Below, in pieces: positions 45,063 through 53,797 of a stretch of 64,000 nt of DNA. This stretch comes from Frigidibacter sp. ROC022 (GTDB taxonomy: Bacteria; Pseudomonadota; Alphaproteobacteria; Rhodobacterales; Rhodobacteraceae), in the NCBI RefSeq assembly GCF_024723735.1, contig NZ_JANQDU010000005.1, positions 62,001-126,000 on the forward strand, given 5' to 3'. The stretch's first letter is position 1, and each line of letters starts with the position of its first letter. Below the pieces are notes generated by a model. It searched no databases. It was not told where the DNA came from and saw only the letters and a program-made list of their open reading frames with translations. The translations under genes were made by a program, and so were the position numbers.

Positions 45063-45986
45063 TCAGCCGCCCGCGTCCGGGTCCGCTTCGGCCAGAAGCT
45101 GCGCCAGGCAGGTTTCGGCGGCCGGGCAGGGGCCTTCGTGCAGCATCGACAGGGCTTTCCACAGCGCCCAGCCCCGGGCCCGTTCCCAGGTTGCGGGGTC
45201 GAAGCGCAGCGCCAGCCGGAAGGCGGCGCGGGCCGGGGCGTCGAGCAGGCTCCAGGCCAGGGCCAGGTCGGCGGCGGGGTCGCCGATAGCGCAGTTGCCG
45301 AAGTCGATCAGCGCGGCGAGCCGGCCGTCCCGCATCAGCAGGTTCCCCGGCGCCAGGTCGCCATGCAGCCAGACCGGCGCGTGCTGCCAGGAAGTGGTCA
45401 GCGCCCGATTCCAGATCGCCAGCACCGCATCGCGGTCGTGGCCGCGGGGCAAGGTCCCGGCGAAGCGCCGGGTCTCGGCGTCATAGACCCGCAGATCGCC
45501 GCCGCGATGGAAGTTCTGCGGCCCCGCGGCGGGTGCCCCTGCCACCGGCTGCCCCTGCAGGGCACGCAACACCCGCGCGAGATCCCCGGCCAGCCGGCTC
45601 AGATCGTCGCCCGGCGCCAGCACCCGCCCCGGCAGCCAGCGATAGATCGACCAGTCGATAGGATAGCCCTCGGCGGCGCGGCCCAGTGCCACCGGCTGCG
45701 GGATTTCCACCGGCAGGCCCGCAGCCAGGATCGGCAGCCAGTGCTGCTCTTTCGCCACCTGCCCGGCATAGCGCTGCGCCGAGGGCAGCCGGACCAGCAG
45801 CGCCTCGCCCAGCCGGAAGCTGCGATTGTCATGGCCCTGCGGATGCATCGCCTGCACCGGCAATCCGGCCCAGTCGGGAAACTGCCCGGCGATCAACCGC
45901 CGCACCAGACCGGCGTCCAGCACCGGCAGCCGGGCGTCGATCGGCGCCGGGCCGGGAATGGAGCTGTCTTGCGGGTCTGAGGCCAT
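45063..45986 (-). CDS. Aminoglycoside-phosphotransferase-like small-molecule kinase
   Basis: 307 residues from the ATG at 45986, which has AAGGAG eight bases upstream; an earlier in-frame ATG at 46034 is less likely. APH-family motifs are complete: catalytic HGDLAPGNLLM and metal-binding IDFGNCAIGDP. The nearest recognisable types are streptomycin/aminoglycoside 2''-type kinases, but chromosomal homologues often act on amino sugars or other metabolites. No resistance genes or mobile elements are nearby, so resistance should not be assumed. Confidence 0.85.
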   Translation of the reverse strand: MASDPQDSSIPGPAPIDARLPVLDAGLVRRLIAGQFPDWAGLPVQAMHPQGHDNRSFRLGEALLVRLPSAQRYAGQVAKEQHWLPILAAGLPVEIPQPVALGRAAEGYPIDWSIYRWLPGRVLAPGDDLSRLAGDLARVLRALQGQPVAGAPAAGPQNFHRGGDLRVYDAETRRFAGTLPRGHDRDAVLAIWNRALTTSWQHAPVWLHGDLAPGNLLMRDGRLAALIDFGNCAIGDPAADLALAWSLLDAPARAAFRLALRFDPATWERARGWALWKALSMLHEGPCPAAETCLAQLLAEADPDAGG

Positions 45987-46053
45987 CCGGTCATCTCCTT
46001 GCCGGTCAACGCGGGGGCACCGGTCGACCGGCACCCGGCGCCCGGCAGCCTGG

Positions 46054-46926
46054 TCAGGGGGCGATGAAGGTCACCCCCGGAAGATCGGCGATCAGCTTCA
46101 GGTCATCCTCGTAGGTCCGGGTGATCGCCTCGACCAGCTCGGCGGTCCAGCCCGGCACGTCGATGACTTCTTCGATCTCCTCGTCCTTGGCATATTTGTC
46201 CAGGAAGGCGGCGAGGATCCGGCGGCGCTGAACCTCGTTCTGCGGCGGATGGCTGCTCAGATAGGCGCGCAGCCGCTTCATCCCCTCGGCCTCCATGATC
46301 TGCGACAGGATGTCGAAACCGCCCCGGAGTTTGGTCTCGAGGTCGTGATCGGCGACCTGGCGGATCACCTCGGGCCAGATCAGCGGCGTATCCTCGTTGC
46401 ACCAGACGATCACCGGGCAGTCGGGATTGGCCGCCACGATGCGGGCGATCGGCTTCGACCATTTCAGTTCCAGCGGATCGACGCCCATCATGAATTCGCC
46501 GAAGGTCTTGCCCTTCATCCCCTCGAACACCGCCGGGACATGGGTGGCCGGGTTGCGGATGCCCAGGGCAAAGCGCACCTCATGGCCGGGGAAGCAGTTG
46601 CGCAGCCAGGCAGTGCGGTCGGCGCGGGCATAATAGCTGCCGCCCGCCATGATCATCGCCGCACCGCACATGAAGGCCTCGTAGCTCAGCACGACGTGAT
46701 CGGCCTCGGTGGTGTCGAGAATCGTGTCGAGGATCAGGTCCAGCGTTTCCTCGTTGGCCGGTTCGCCCTTCAGCCTCGTGGCCACGTCGCGCAGGATGTC
46801 GCGGAATTTCGATGGTCCGGGAATGAAGATGTTCTCGGCGGCCAGTTTCTGGTTGTTGCGCATCAGCGAGCGCATCAGCCGGTCACCGTCGGTGCGATGT
46901 GCCCCGATATGGAAAGTGATCTTCAT
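46054..46926 (-). CDS. Sulfotransferase-like hypothetical protein
   Basis: 290 residues from the ATG at 46926. It opens with MKITFHIGAHRTDGDRLMRSLMRN, which resembles the PAPS-binding loop of bacterial sulfotransferases (HIG-x-H/P-K-T-G-T-T) but with the Lys-Thr-Gly-Thr replaced by Arg-Thr-Asp-Gly. A second PAPS-like region (SYEAFMCG, later IRNPATHVP) also fits. The variant loop makes catalysis uncertain. No partner genes are adjacent except an Fbp-type permease in the opposite direction. Confidence 0.68.
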   Translation of the reverse strand: MKITFHIGAHRTDGDRLMRSLMRNNQKLAAENIFIPGPSKFRDILRDVATRLKGEPANEETLDLILDTILDTTEADHVVLSYEAFMCGAAMIMAGGSYYARADRTAWLRNCFPGHEVRFALGIRNPATHVPAVFEGMKGKTFGEFMMGVDPLELKWSKPIARIVAANPDCPVIVWCNEDTPLIWPEVIRQVADHDLETKLRGGFDILSQIMEAEGMKRLRAYLSSHPPQNEVQRRRILAAFLDKYAKDEEIEEVIDVPGWTAELVEAITRTYEDDLKLIADLPGVTFIAP

Positions 46927-47094
46927 GCTGTCAGTCGTTTCCCTAAGCCATGGTCCCGCTGGTCCTGAACCGGCGGCAGCCGTCACCGCGGGCGGCCGGG
47001 TTTCGGGGCGACTATAGGCACAGGAGAGCGGGCAAGGAAAGTTCCGGCCGGGGCTTTCTGGACAGCCGTTGCAGGCTTGTCTAAGGCTCGTGCG

Positions 47095-48786
47095 ATGGAG
47101 CAGGTGTTGCGCAGAGAGACGGGGCGGAAAGGCGGCGGCAAGTGGCTGTGGCGCCTGGGGGCCTGGGCCATCGCCATGGTGGCGGTGGCGCCGATCCTGG
47201 CGGTGATCTGGATCGCGCTGCATCCCGAGACCAATATCTGGCCGCATCTGATCGCGACCACCCTGCCGCGCTACCTGGGCAATACGCTGATCCTGGCGGC
47301 CGGCGTCGGCGGGCTGGCGGCGGCGGTGGGCGCCGGGGCGGCCTGGTTCGTGGTCATGTACCGCTTTCCCGGAGTCCGGCTGGTGGAATGGCTGCTGCTG
47401 CTGCCGCTGGCGATCCCCGCCTATGTCGGCGCCTATGCGCTGGTCGATTTCCTGGAGTATTCCGGCCCTGTCCAGACCGCCCTGCGCGAGACATTCGGCT
47501 GGACCAGTGCCCGCGACTACTGGTTCTTCCAGGTCCGCTCGCGCGGCGCCGCGATCGTGGTGCTGGCGGCGGCGCTCTACCCCTATGTCTACCTGCTGAC
47601 CCGTGCCGCCCTGCGCGAGCAGTCGGGGGCCGCCTACGAGGTCGCCCGCTCGCTGGGCAGCGGTCCTTTCGCGCTGTTCTGGCGGGTCGGCCTGCCGCTG
47701 GCGCGACCGGCCATCGTGGTCGGCACCGCGGTGGTGATGATGGAGACCGTGAACGACTACGGCACCGTCGGCTATTTCGCGGTGCAGACCCTGACGACCG
47801 GGATCTTCACCACCTGGCTCGAGGCCGGCAATGCCGGCGGCGCGGCGCAGATCGCCTGCCTGATCCTCGGGCTGATCCTGCTGCTGGTGGTGGCCGAGAA
47901 ACTGGGCCGGCGGCGGTTGCGTTTTCACCAGAGCGGGCGCGGCGCGCGGCCGGTGATGCCGACCCGGCTGCCGGGGCTGCGCGGATGGATCGTCCTCGGC
48001 TTCTGCCTGATCCCGGTCGCGGTCGGCTTCGCCCTGCCGATGGCGGTGATCCTGCGCCACGCGCTGGCGCAAAGCCAGGGCTGGCTCGACCCCGGCCTGG
48101 CGCGGGCCTTCGCCCATACGCTGGTCACGGCGGGCGGCGCGGCGCTGGTCTGCGTCGCGGCGGCGCTGTTCCTGGTCTATGCGCAGCGGCTGTCGCACAG
48201 CGGTGTGCCGCGGCTTCTGGTGCCGCTGGCGTCGATCGGCTACGCCGCCCCCGGTGCCGTGCTGGCGGTGGGCATCCTGATGCCGCTGGCGGCGCTGGAT
48301 CACCGGCTGGCCGATCTGATCCTGGCCGTCACCGGGGTCGAGCCCGGTTTGCTGCTGACCGGTTCGGGTTTCGCGATCATCCTGGCCTATTCGGTGCGCT
48401 TCTTCGCGATTTCGCTGGGGGCCGCCGATGCGGCGCTGGACCGGATCCCGCCCAGCCTGCCGATGGCGGCGCGGTCCCTGGGGCAGGGGGCCGGCGGCAC
48501 CCTGCGCCGGATCACCCTGCCGTTGATCCGCGGCTCGGTCGGCACCGCGCTGCTGCTGGTCTTCGTCGACGGGGTCAAGGAACTGCCCGCGACCCTGCTG
48601 CTGCGGCCCTTCAACTATGAAACCCTGGCGACGCGGGTACATGAAAAGGCCTCGCTGGAGCAGATCGGTCAGGCGGCTCCGCCGGCAGTTCTGGTGATCG
48701 GCGTCGGCCTGCTGGCGGTGCTGACCCTGGCGCGGGCCAACCTGCGCCGGGACCGGCGCGGCATGGCCGGGCGGGTCGACCCATGA
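47095..48786 (+). CDS. ABC transporter permease, fused two-domain Fbp/Thi type
   Basis: 563 residues from ATG 47095. Twelve membrane helices fall in two permease halves, each with an EAA-type loop (AYEVARSLGSGPFALFWRVGLP and AARSLGQGAGGTLRRITLP). This layout fits iron(III) or thiamine-type importers with a fused permease. No binding protein or ATPase gene is adjacent; it is coupled to gluconokinase by ATGA overlap. The partner subunits must be elsewhere, or the assignment to a metal system is wrong. Confidence 0.85.
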   Translation: MEQVLRRETGRKGGGKWLWRLGAWAIAMVAVAPILAVIWIALHPETNIWPHLIATTLPRYLGNTLILAAGVGGLAAAVGAGAAWFVVMYRFPGVRLVEWLLLLPLAIPAYVGAYALVDFLEYSGPVQTALRETFGWTSARDYWFFQVRSRGAAIVVLAAALYPYVYLLTRAALREQSGAAYEVARSLGSGPFALFWRVGLPLARPAIVVGTAVVMMETVNDYGTVGYFAVQTLTTGIFTTWLEAGNAGGAAQIACLILGLILLLVVAEKLGRRRLRFHQSGRGARPVMPTRLPGLRGWIVLGFCLIPVAVGFALPMAVILRHALAQSQGWLDPGLARAFAHTLVTAGGAALVCVAAALFLVYAQRLSHSGVPRLLVPLASIGYAAPGAVLAVGILMPLAALDHRLADLILAVTGVEPGLLLTGSGFAIILAYSVRFFAISLGAADAALDRIPPSLPMAARSLGQGAGGTLRRITLPLIRGSVGTALLLVFVDGVKELPATLLLRPFNYETLATRVHEKASLEQIGQAAPPAVLVIGVGLLAVLTLARANLRRDRRGMAGRVDP

Positions 48787-49325
48787 GCGGACCTGCGCCC
48801 GAGCCGGTGATTCTGGTCATGGGGGTCTCGGGCTCGGGCAAGAGCACTCTGGCCCGGAGCCTGGCTGAGGAACTGGGCGCGGTCTATCTGGAGGGAGACC
48901 GGTTTCACCCGCCCGCGAACGTCGCCCATATGAAGGCCGGCAAGCCGCTGACCGACGAGATGCGGTGGGGCTGGCTTGAATCGCTGGGCCGGGCCGCGGC
49001 CGAGGAACGGGCGGCGGGGCGCCAGGTGGTGATGACCTGCTCGGCCCTGAAACGCAGCTACCGCGATCTTCTGCGCCGCGAGGCCGGGCCGCTGGCGATC
49101 CTGTTCCTGCATGGCGAACAGGACAAATTGGCCGCCCGCCTGCGCCATCGCAAGACCCATTACATGCCGGCCAGCCTGCTGCCCAGCCAGCTTGCCACGC
49201 TCGAACCGCCGGGCCCCGACGAGCCCGACACCGCCCGCCTGCCGATCCGGCCGGCACCCGCGGTGGTGCTGCGTCTGGCCCTGGAAGCACTCGCCACGCT
49301 TGCCAGCCGCGGGCCGGCACAGTAA
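48783..49325 (+). CDS. gntK: Gluconokinase
   Basis: 180 residues. P-loop GVSGSGKST near residue 14, then the family motifs GDRFHPPANVAHMKAGKPLTD and CSALKRSYRDLLR. It phosphorylates gluconate to 6-phosphogluconate. Edd/Eda genes are not in the window. ATGA overlap with the permease gene. tRNA-Thr follows 11 bp after the stop. Confidence 0.94.
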   Translation: MSGPAPEPVILVMGVSGSGKSTLARSLAEELGAVYLEGDRFHPPANVAHMKAGKPLTDEMRWGWLESLGRAAAEERAAGRQVVMTCSALKRSYRDLLRREAGPLAILFLHGEQDKLAARLRHRKTHYMPASLLPSQLATLEPPGPDEPDTARLPIRPAPAVVLRLALEALATLASRGPAQ

Positions 49326-49336
49326 ATCGACCCGGT

Positions 49337-49412
49337 GCCCCTATAGCTCAGCTGGTAGAGCATCTGATTTGTAATCAGGGGGTCGGGAGTTCGAGTCTCT
49401 CTGGGGGCACCA
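49337..49412 (+). tRNA. tRNA-Thr (anticodon TGT)
   Basis: A 76-nt cloverleaf: acceptor GCCCCTA/TGGGGGC with one G-U pair, D-arm GCTC-GAGC, anticodon loop TTTGTAA (anticodon TGT, reads ACA), T-arm with GTTCGAG and an encoded CCA. Positions 8-9 read TA. Confidence 0.95.
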
Positions 49413-49575
49413 AATCCAAACGAGCGTATCTTTCGGCCTTGGCGCCGCGTCCTGCCTGGGCGGGATGTGGCGGATCTGGCCGGGCGTTACGGGGCGGGCA
49501 TGGTCCGGCGCCGTTGATTCCGTCTTTCGCAAGTCGGGCACCGGAACTCGCCCGATTCTGCAGCGTCCTGTCGGA

Positions 49576-49587
49576 CCGACGCGTCGG
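49576..49587. promoter_or_regulatory. 12-bp perfect palindrome upstream of the ABC operon
   Basis: CCGACGCGTCGG is self-complementary and lies about 25 bp before the -35 hexamer. It could be a regulator site or chance. Confidence 0.35.
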
Positions 49588-49611
49588 AAGGGAGCGGGGC
49601 GGCGAGTTTTG

Positions 49612-49641
49612 TTGACATACCGTATACCGTACACTTAGCCT
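49612..49641 (+). promoter_or_regulatory. Promoter of the PIG-L/ABC operon with tandem operator repeats
   Basis: Exact TTGACA at 49612-49617. The spacer carries two contiguous copies of TACCGTA (49618-49624 and 49625-49631) with GTATAC at their junction. The -10 is weak: TTAGCC or TAGCCT after 17 or 18 bp. Placement of the repeats between -35 and -10 would let a repressor block the polymerase. The FCD-type GntR encoded later in the operon is the obvious candidate. Confidence 0.55.
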
Positions 49642-49683
49642 CGGTTTCAGGGCGGCGAAATGGCCCGGAACAGGGAGCGTATC

Positions 49684-51225
49684 ATGGAAAAGTTTGGGAT
49701 CGAACGCGGCGGGTCGAAGGGGCTGGCGTCAAGCCGGCGCGGCTTTCTGCAAGGCGCGGCGGCAATGGGGCTGGCCAGCGTGCTGCCGTTGCGTGCGGCG
49801 GCACAGGACGGGATGCCGTCCGGCGCGGTGATCTTCGGCAATGCCGAGCCTCCGACCGCGAACTACTGGGACCCGGCCGCCGGCTTCGGCCTGGTGGACG
49901 AGCAGGTCGCCTCGCTGGTTCATGACTCGCTGCTGTCCTTTGACCAGGAAGGCAATATCGGCCCCGGTCTCGCCGTCTCGCATGAGGTGAAGAGCGACAA
50001 GGTGGTGGCCCTGACACTGCGCGAAGGCGTCACCTTCCATGACGGCTCGCCGCTGACCGCCGAGGACGTCAAGGCCTCGATCGACCGGCTCGGTGCCGGC
50101 GGGCTGGCCCAGGCCATGGTCGTGACCCCCGGGATCACCGTCGAGATCAAGTCGCCGACCGAAATCGAGGTGGTTTCGCCGGATGCCTTCGGGGTGATCC
50201 TCTCGGCGCTGGCCTATATCAAGATCCTGCCCAAGGCGAATATCGACAACCCCGACAATTTCGGCAAGGGCGGCCTGGGTACCGGTCCCTACAAGTTCGT
50301 TTCCTATGACGGCACCTCCGTCATTCTCGAAGCGAATGCCGATTACTGGGGCGGTGCGCCGGGCATCAAGACAGTGACCTTCCGCTACATCGAGGACGCG
50401 CAGGCGCGGATCAACGCGCTGTTGTCGGGCCAGGTCGATATCCTGACCCGGGTCTCGGCCGAGGACCTGTCGCGGGTCAAGGACAACGACGAGTTCTACA
50501 TCAACAGCCAGACCCCGCCGGCGCAGATCGTCGCGATCTACCAGCACAACGGCCCGCTGGGAGATCTGAAGCTGCGCCAGGCCATCGCCCATGCGATCAA
50601 CCGCGAAGGCATCGCGGCCTCGATCATGCAGGGCGCCAACGCGGTGGGCTTTTCCTCGCTGCCGACGACCTCGTCGCTCTACGAACCGCTCGAGCCCAAG
50701 TTCGAATACGATCTCGACAAGGCGCGGGCGCTGATGGCGGAATCGGCCTATCCCGACGGGGCGACGCTGCGCATGTCCACCTCGACCCTGGTTCCGAACC
50801 AGATCGAGATCGACCAGATCATCGCCGCCTCGCTGGAGTCGATCGGGATCAAGGTCGAGGTCGAGCGTCTGGAAGTCGGCGCCTTCCGGACCTCCTACAA
50901 CACCTATGACATCAACCTGAACACGCTGGCGATCTTCGATTACGATCCCGACTTCGTGCTCGGCTTCTATGTCGGCGGCACCGCCGAGGCGGTGTTCCAC
51001 TACCACGATCCGGTCTATGAAGAGCTCTATGCCGCCCAACGCGCAGCCACGGCGGAAACCCGTCAGGCAGCCGTCACCGCGGCGGCGCGGCATCTTTGGG
51101 AGAACCAGGTGACGCTCTACCTCTCCGACGAGACCTGGCATTTCATCGTGAACAAGCGGGTCCAGGGCTATGTCCGGGCGCCGCTGATCGGGGAAAACCT
51201 GCTCGGCCAGGCGACGGTCGCGTAG
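49684..51225 (+). CDS. ABC transporter substrate-binding protein (family 5, Dpp/Opp type)
   Basis: 513 residues from ATG 49684, with CAGGGAG upstream. Twin arginine (Arg18-Arg19) in SSRRGFLQGAAAMG and a hydrophobic stretch to about residue 40 suggest Tat export. The mature protein has the SBP_bac_5 pattern: LRE GVTFHDGSPLTAEDV, GTGPYKF and LRQAIAHAINRE. It is first in the operon, followed by a strong hairpin and then the permease gene. Ligands of this family include peptides, opines, nickel and chito-oligosaccharides. Confidence 0.93.
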   Translation: MEKFGIERGGSKGLASSRRGFLQGAAAMGLASVLPLRAAAQDGMPSGAVIFGNAEPPTANYWDPAAGFGLVDEQVASLVHDSLLSFDQEGNIGPGLAVSHEVKSDKVVALTLREGVTFHDGSPLTAEDVKASIDRLGAGGLAQAMVVTPGITVEIKSPTEIEVVSPDAFGVILSALAYIKILPKANIDNPDNFGKGGLGTGPYKFVSYDGTSVILEANADYWGGAPGIKTVTFRYIEDAQARINALLSGQVDILTRVSAEDLSRVKDNDEFYINSQTPPAQIVAIYQHNGPLGDLKLRQAIAHAINREGIAASIMQGANAVGFSSLPTTSSLYEPLEPKFEYDLDKARALMAESAYPDGATLRMSTSTLVPNQIEIDQIIAASLESIGIKVEVERLEVGAFRTSYNTYDINLNTLAIFDYDPDFVLGFYVGGTAEAVFHYHDPVYEELYAAQRAATAETRQAAVTAAARHLWENQVTLYLSDETWHFIVNKRVQGYVRAPLIGENLLGQATVA

Positions 51226-51231
51226 GAAACA

Positions 51232-51254
51232 GGGGCGGGGAGCTTCCCCGCCCC
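51232..51254 (+). promoter_or_regulatory. Strong intercistronic hairpin after the binding-protein gene
   Basis: A 10-bp perfect stem GGGGCGGGGA / TCCCCGCCCC with a 3-nt loop (GCT) begins six bases after the stop codon of the substrate-binding gene. The permease ribosome site GAAGGA follows immediately. It is the usual place for a 3'-stabilising or attenuating hairpin that raises binding-protein output. Confidence 0.75.
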
Positions 51255-51267
51255 GAAGGAATTGCGA

Positions 51268-52194
51268 TTGAAACGCTATGTCATCCGTCGGACGGCGCAG
51301 GCCGTCATCATCGTGCTCGCCATCGCGATCACGGTCTTCGTGGTCCTGCGCCTGTCGGCGGGTGATCCGGCGCGCATCCGGGCGCCGGTCTTTGCCAGTG
51401 CCGAGGTGGTCGAGCAGTACCGGCGGGACTTCGGCACCGACCGGCCCATCGTCGAGCAGCTGGGCACCTTCCTTCTGGGCGCGGTGCAGGGCGATCTGGG
51501 CACCTCGTTCCGCTTTCACCAGCCGGTGACAGAGCTGATCCGGACGGCGTTGCCGCGCACCCTTGCCCTGGCGGGCTGCGCCCTGGCGCTGTCGCTGAGC
51601 GTCACCATCATCCTCGGCAGTCTCGCGGCGCTGCGACCGCGCTCGATCTGGGGGGCGCTGGCGACGATCCTTGCCACCGTCGGCCAGTCGGCCCCGGTGT
51701 TCTGGACCGGGGCGCTGATGGTGATCCTCTTCGCGGTCAATCTGGGCTGGCTGCCACCGGGCGGGTTTACCGGCGTCTCCAGCCTCGTCCTGCCGGCGGT
51801 GGCGGTCGCGCTGTCGATCATGCCCACCCAGCTGCGGGTGCTGCGCAGCTCGATGCGGGGCGTGCTGCGCGAGGAATACATCCGCACCGCGCAGGCCTTC
51901 GGCCTGTCGGATCGGCGCATCACCTTCGTCTATGCGCTGAAGAACGCCTTGCTGCCGCTCCTGACCGTCATCGGGGTCGATGTCGGCTATCTCCTGGGCG
52001 GCGTCATCGTCGCCGAAGTCGTCTTTGCCTTTCCCGGTGTCGGGGAACTGGCGCTGGTGGCGCTGAACGCCCGTGACTATCCGCTGGTGCAGGGGATCAC
52101 CATCGTGACCGCCAGCATCTTCGTCATCGTCAACCTCGTGATCGACCTGGCCTACGCGCTGATCGATCCCCGTATCCGAATGGAGCAGTCATGA
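51268..52194 (+). CDS. ABC transporter permease (DppB-like)
   Basis: 308 residues from TTG 51268, chosen over TTG 51262 because GAAGGA is at the right distance (7 nt). Six membrane helices; the coupling loop is REEYIRTAQAFGLSDRRITFVYALKNAL, with the conserved A-x-A-x-G pattern. It forms the channel with the permease at 52907. ATGA overlap with the PIG-L gene. Confidence 0.92.
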   Translation: MKRYVIRRTAQAVIIVLAIAITVFVVLRLSAGDPARIRAPVFASAEVVEQYRRDFGTDRPIVEQLGTFLLGAVQGDLGTSFRFHQPVTELIRTALPRTLALAGCALALSLSVTIILGSLAALRPRSIWGALATILATVGQSAPVFWTGALMVILFAVNLGWLPPGGFTGVSSLVLPAVAVALSIMPTQLRVLRSSMRGVLREEYIRTAQAFGLSDRRITFVYALKNALLPLLTVIGVDVGYLLGGVIVAEVVFAFPGVGELALVALNARDYPLVQGITIVTASIFVIVNLVIDLAYALIDPRIRMEQS

Positions 52195-52910
52195 ATATTC
52201 TCGCCATCGGCGCACATCCCGACGACATCGAAGTGCAATGCGCCGGCACGCTCGCGCGTTATGCCGCGGCCGGGCACAAGGTGTTCATGGCGGTGGCCAC
52301 CAACGGCAATGTCGGCTCTCCCACCCTGTCGCGCGAGGAGATCGCCAATGTGCGGCACGCCGAACAGCAGGCCAGTTGCGCGATCATCGGTGCCGAGCTG
52401 ATCTGGATGGATTTCGACGACGAATGGCTGATGAACGACCGCCCGACGCGGACGCGGTTCATCGACGCGATCCGCCAGGCCGACCCCGACGTGATGTTCA
52501 TCCACGGGCCGACCGACTATCACCCCGATCACCGGATTTCGGGCCAGGTGGCCGAGGACGCCCGGATCCCGGCCTCGGTGCGGCTGGTGGAAACCGCTCT
52601 GCCGCATATCTCGAAGATCCCGCATGTCTTCTACATGGACAACCCGGCCGGCGTCGGTTTCGAGCCCGAGGTCTATGTCGATACCACCGAGGTCTTCGAG
52701 ACCAAGCGCCAGATGCTGTTGTGCCACCAGAGCCAGGACAGCTGGATGCGGGCGATCTATGGCGAGCATACCTCGATCACCGACATGATGACCGACAATT
52801 CCAAGGCGCGCGGTCTGGCCGGCGGTTACGCCCATGCGGAAGGGTTCCGCGAGGTCAAGACCTACCCGCGGACCGGAACATTCGCGATGCTTCCGGGCTT
52901 CGGCGTGTGA
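52191..52910 (+). CDS. PIG-L/LmbE-family deacetylase
   Basis: 239 residues, no signal peptide, so cytoplasmic. The zinc/catalytic motif AHPDD is at 8-12 and the third ligand lies in DYHPDHR (His111, Asp113, His114). Family members remove N-acyl groups from amino-sugar conjugates (GlcNAc-inositol, GlcNAc-malate, diacetylchitobiose). It is embedded between two permease genes with 4-bp overlaps on both sides, so it almost certainly acts on what the transporter brings in. Confidence 0.93.
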   Translation: MNILAIGAHPDDIEVQCAGTLARYAAAGHKVFMAVATNGNVGSPTLSREEIANVRHAEQQASCAIIGAELIWMDFDDEWLMNDRPTRTRFIDAIRQADPDVMFIHGPTDYHPDHRISGQVAEDARIPASVRLVETALPHISKIPHVFYMDNPAGVGFEPEVYVDTTEVFETKRQMLLCHQSQDSWMRAIYGEHTSITDMMTDNSKARGLAGGYAHAEGFREVKTYPRTGTFAMLPGFGV

Positions 52911-53797
52911 CGGTGACGGCCCTCGCATCTCCGGAGCGTGGCGGCACGGGCGGCCGGCCCGGCCTGTTCAGGCGAAACGAGATCGGCCCGGCGCTGGTGG
53001 CCGGCGCGGTCATCTTCTGCCTGATCCTCGTCGCGGTCCTGGCCGCGCCGCTGATCGCGCCCGCCGATCCGAACCTGCCCGACCTCATGGCGGTCCGGAA
53101 ACCGCCCTCGGCGGCGAACTGGTTCGGCACTGATGCTGTGGGGCGGGACCTGCTGTCGCGCATTCTCTGGGGCGGTCAGGTCTCGTTCCTGGTCGCCGGC
53201 GTCGGGATGGTCGGCTCGATCTGCCTCGGCACCTTGATGGGGATGCTGCGCGGGTTCGGGCCGGGCTGGCTGCACCCGATCGTCGACCGGATCATCGACA
53301 TCCAGCTGGCCTTTCCCTATGTGCTTCTGGGCATCGCAATCACCAGTGTGGTGCGCCCCTCGGTGCCGGTGCTGATCCTGCTGATGGTGCTGGCCGGCTG
53401 GGCCGCCGTGGCACGGGTCGTGCGGGCCATCGCGCTGCAGGAACGCGCCAAGGACTATGTCAAGGCGGCCGAGATCATCGGCGCCTCGCGCCTGCGGATC
53501 GCCGCCTTCCACGTGTTTCCCAGCGTCTGGCCCAGCCTGATGGTCCTGGCGGCGATGCAGATGGCCGCGATGATCGTCTTCGAGGCCACCCTGTCCTTTC
53601 TCGGCATGGGGGTACAGCCGCCGACCGCAAGCTGGGGCGGGATCATGCTGGACGGCAAGAACTACATCACGACGTCCTGGTGGCTGACGCTGCTGCCGGG
53701 CATCGCGATCATGATGACATCCCTGTCGCTGGTGCTGATCGGCGACGGGCTCGAAGCCCGGGCCGAACGGCTGCGGTCGCGCGAGGCCGACAAATGA
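52907..53797 (+). CDS. ABC transporter permease (DppC-like)
   Basis: 296 residues from GTG 52907 (GTGA overlap); GTG 52913 is in frame too. The N-terminal part has the OppC_N pattern and the channel domain carries the loop RAKDYVKAAEIIGASRLRIAAFHVFPSV. It pairs with the permease at 51268. ATGA overlap with the first ATPase gene. Confidence 0.92.
   Translation: MTVTALASPERGGTGGRPGLFRRNEIGPALVAGAVIFCLILVAVLAAPLIAPADPNLPDLMAVRKPPSAANWFGTDAVGRDLLSRILWGGQVSFLVAGVGMVGSICLGTLMGMLRGFGPGWLHPIVDRIIDIQLAFPYVLLGIAITSVVRPSVPVLILLMVLAGWAAVARVVRAIALQERAKDYVKAAEIIGASRLRIAAFHVFPSVWPSLMVLAAMQMAAMIVFEATLSFLGMGVQPPTASWGGIMLDGKNYITTSWWLTLLPGIAIMMTSLSLVLIGDGLEARAERLRSREADK

Noticed and set aside
45063-45986. Antibiotic-resistance reading of the APH-like kinase
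   Set aside because: No mobile-element signs or linked resistance genes; the family covers many metabolic kinases.
46054-48642. 862-codon reverse frame extending over the permease gene
   Set aside because: Only 46054-46926 has protein-like composition. The remainder is antisense of the permease gene.
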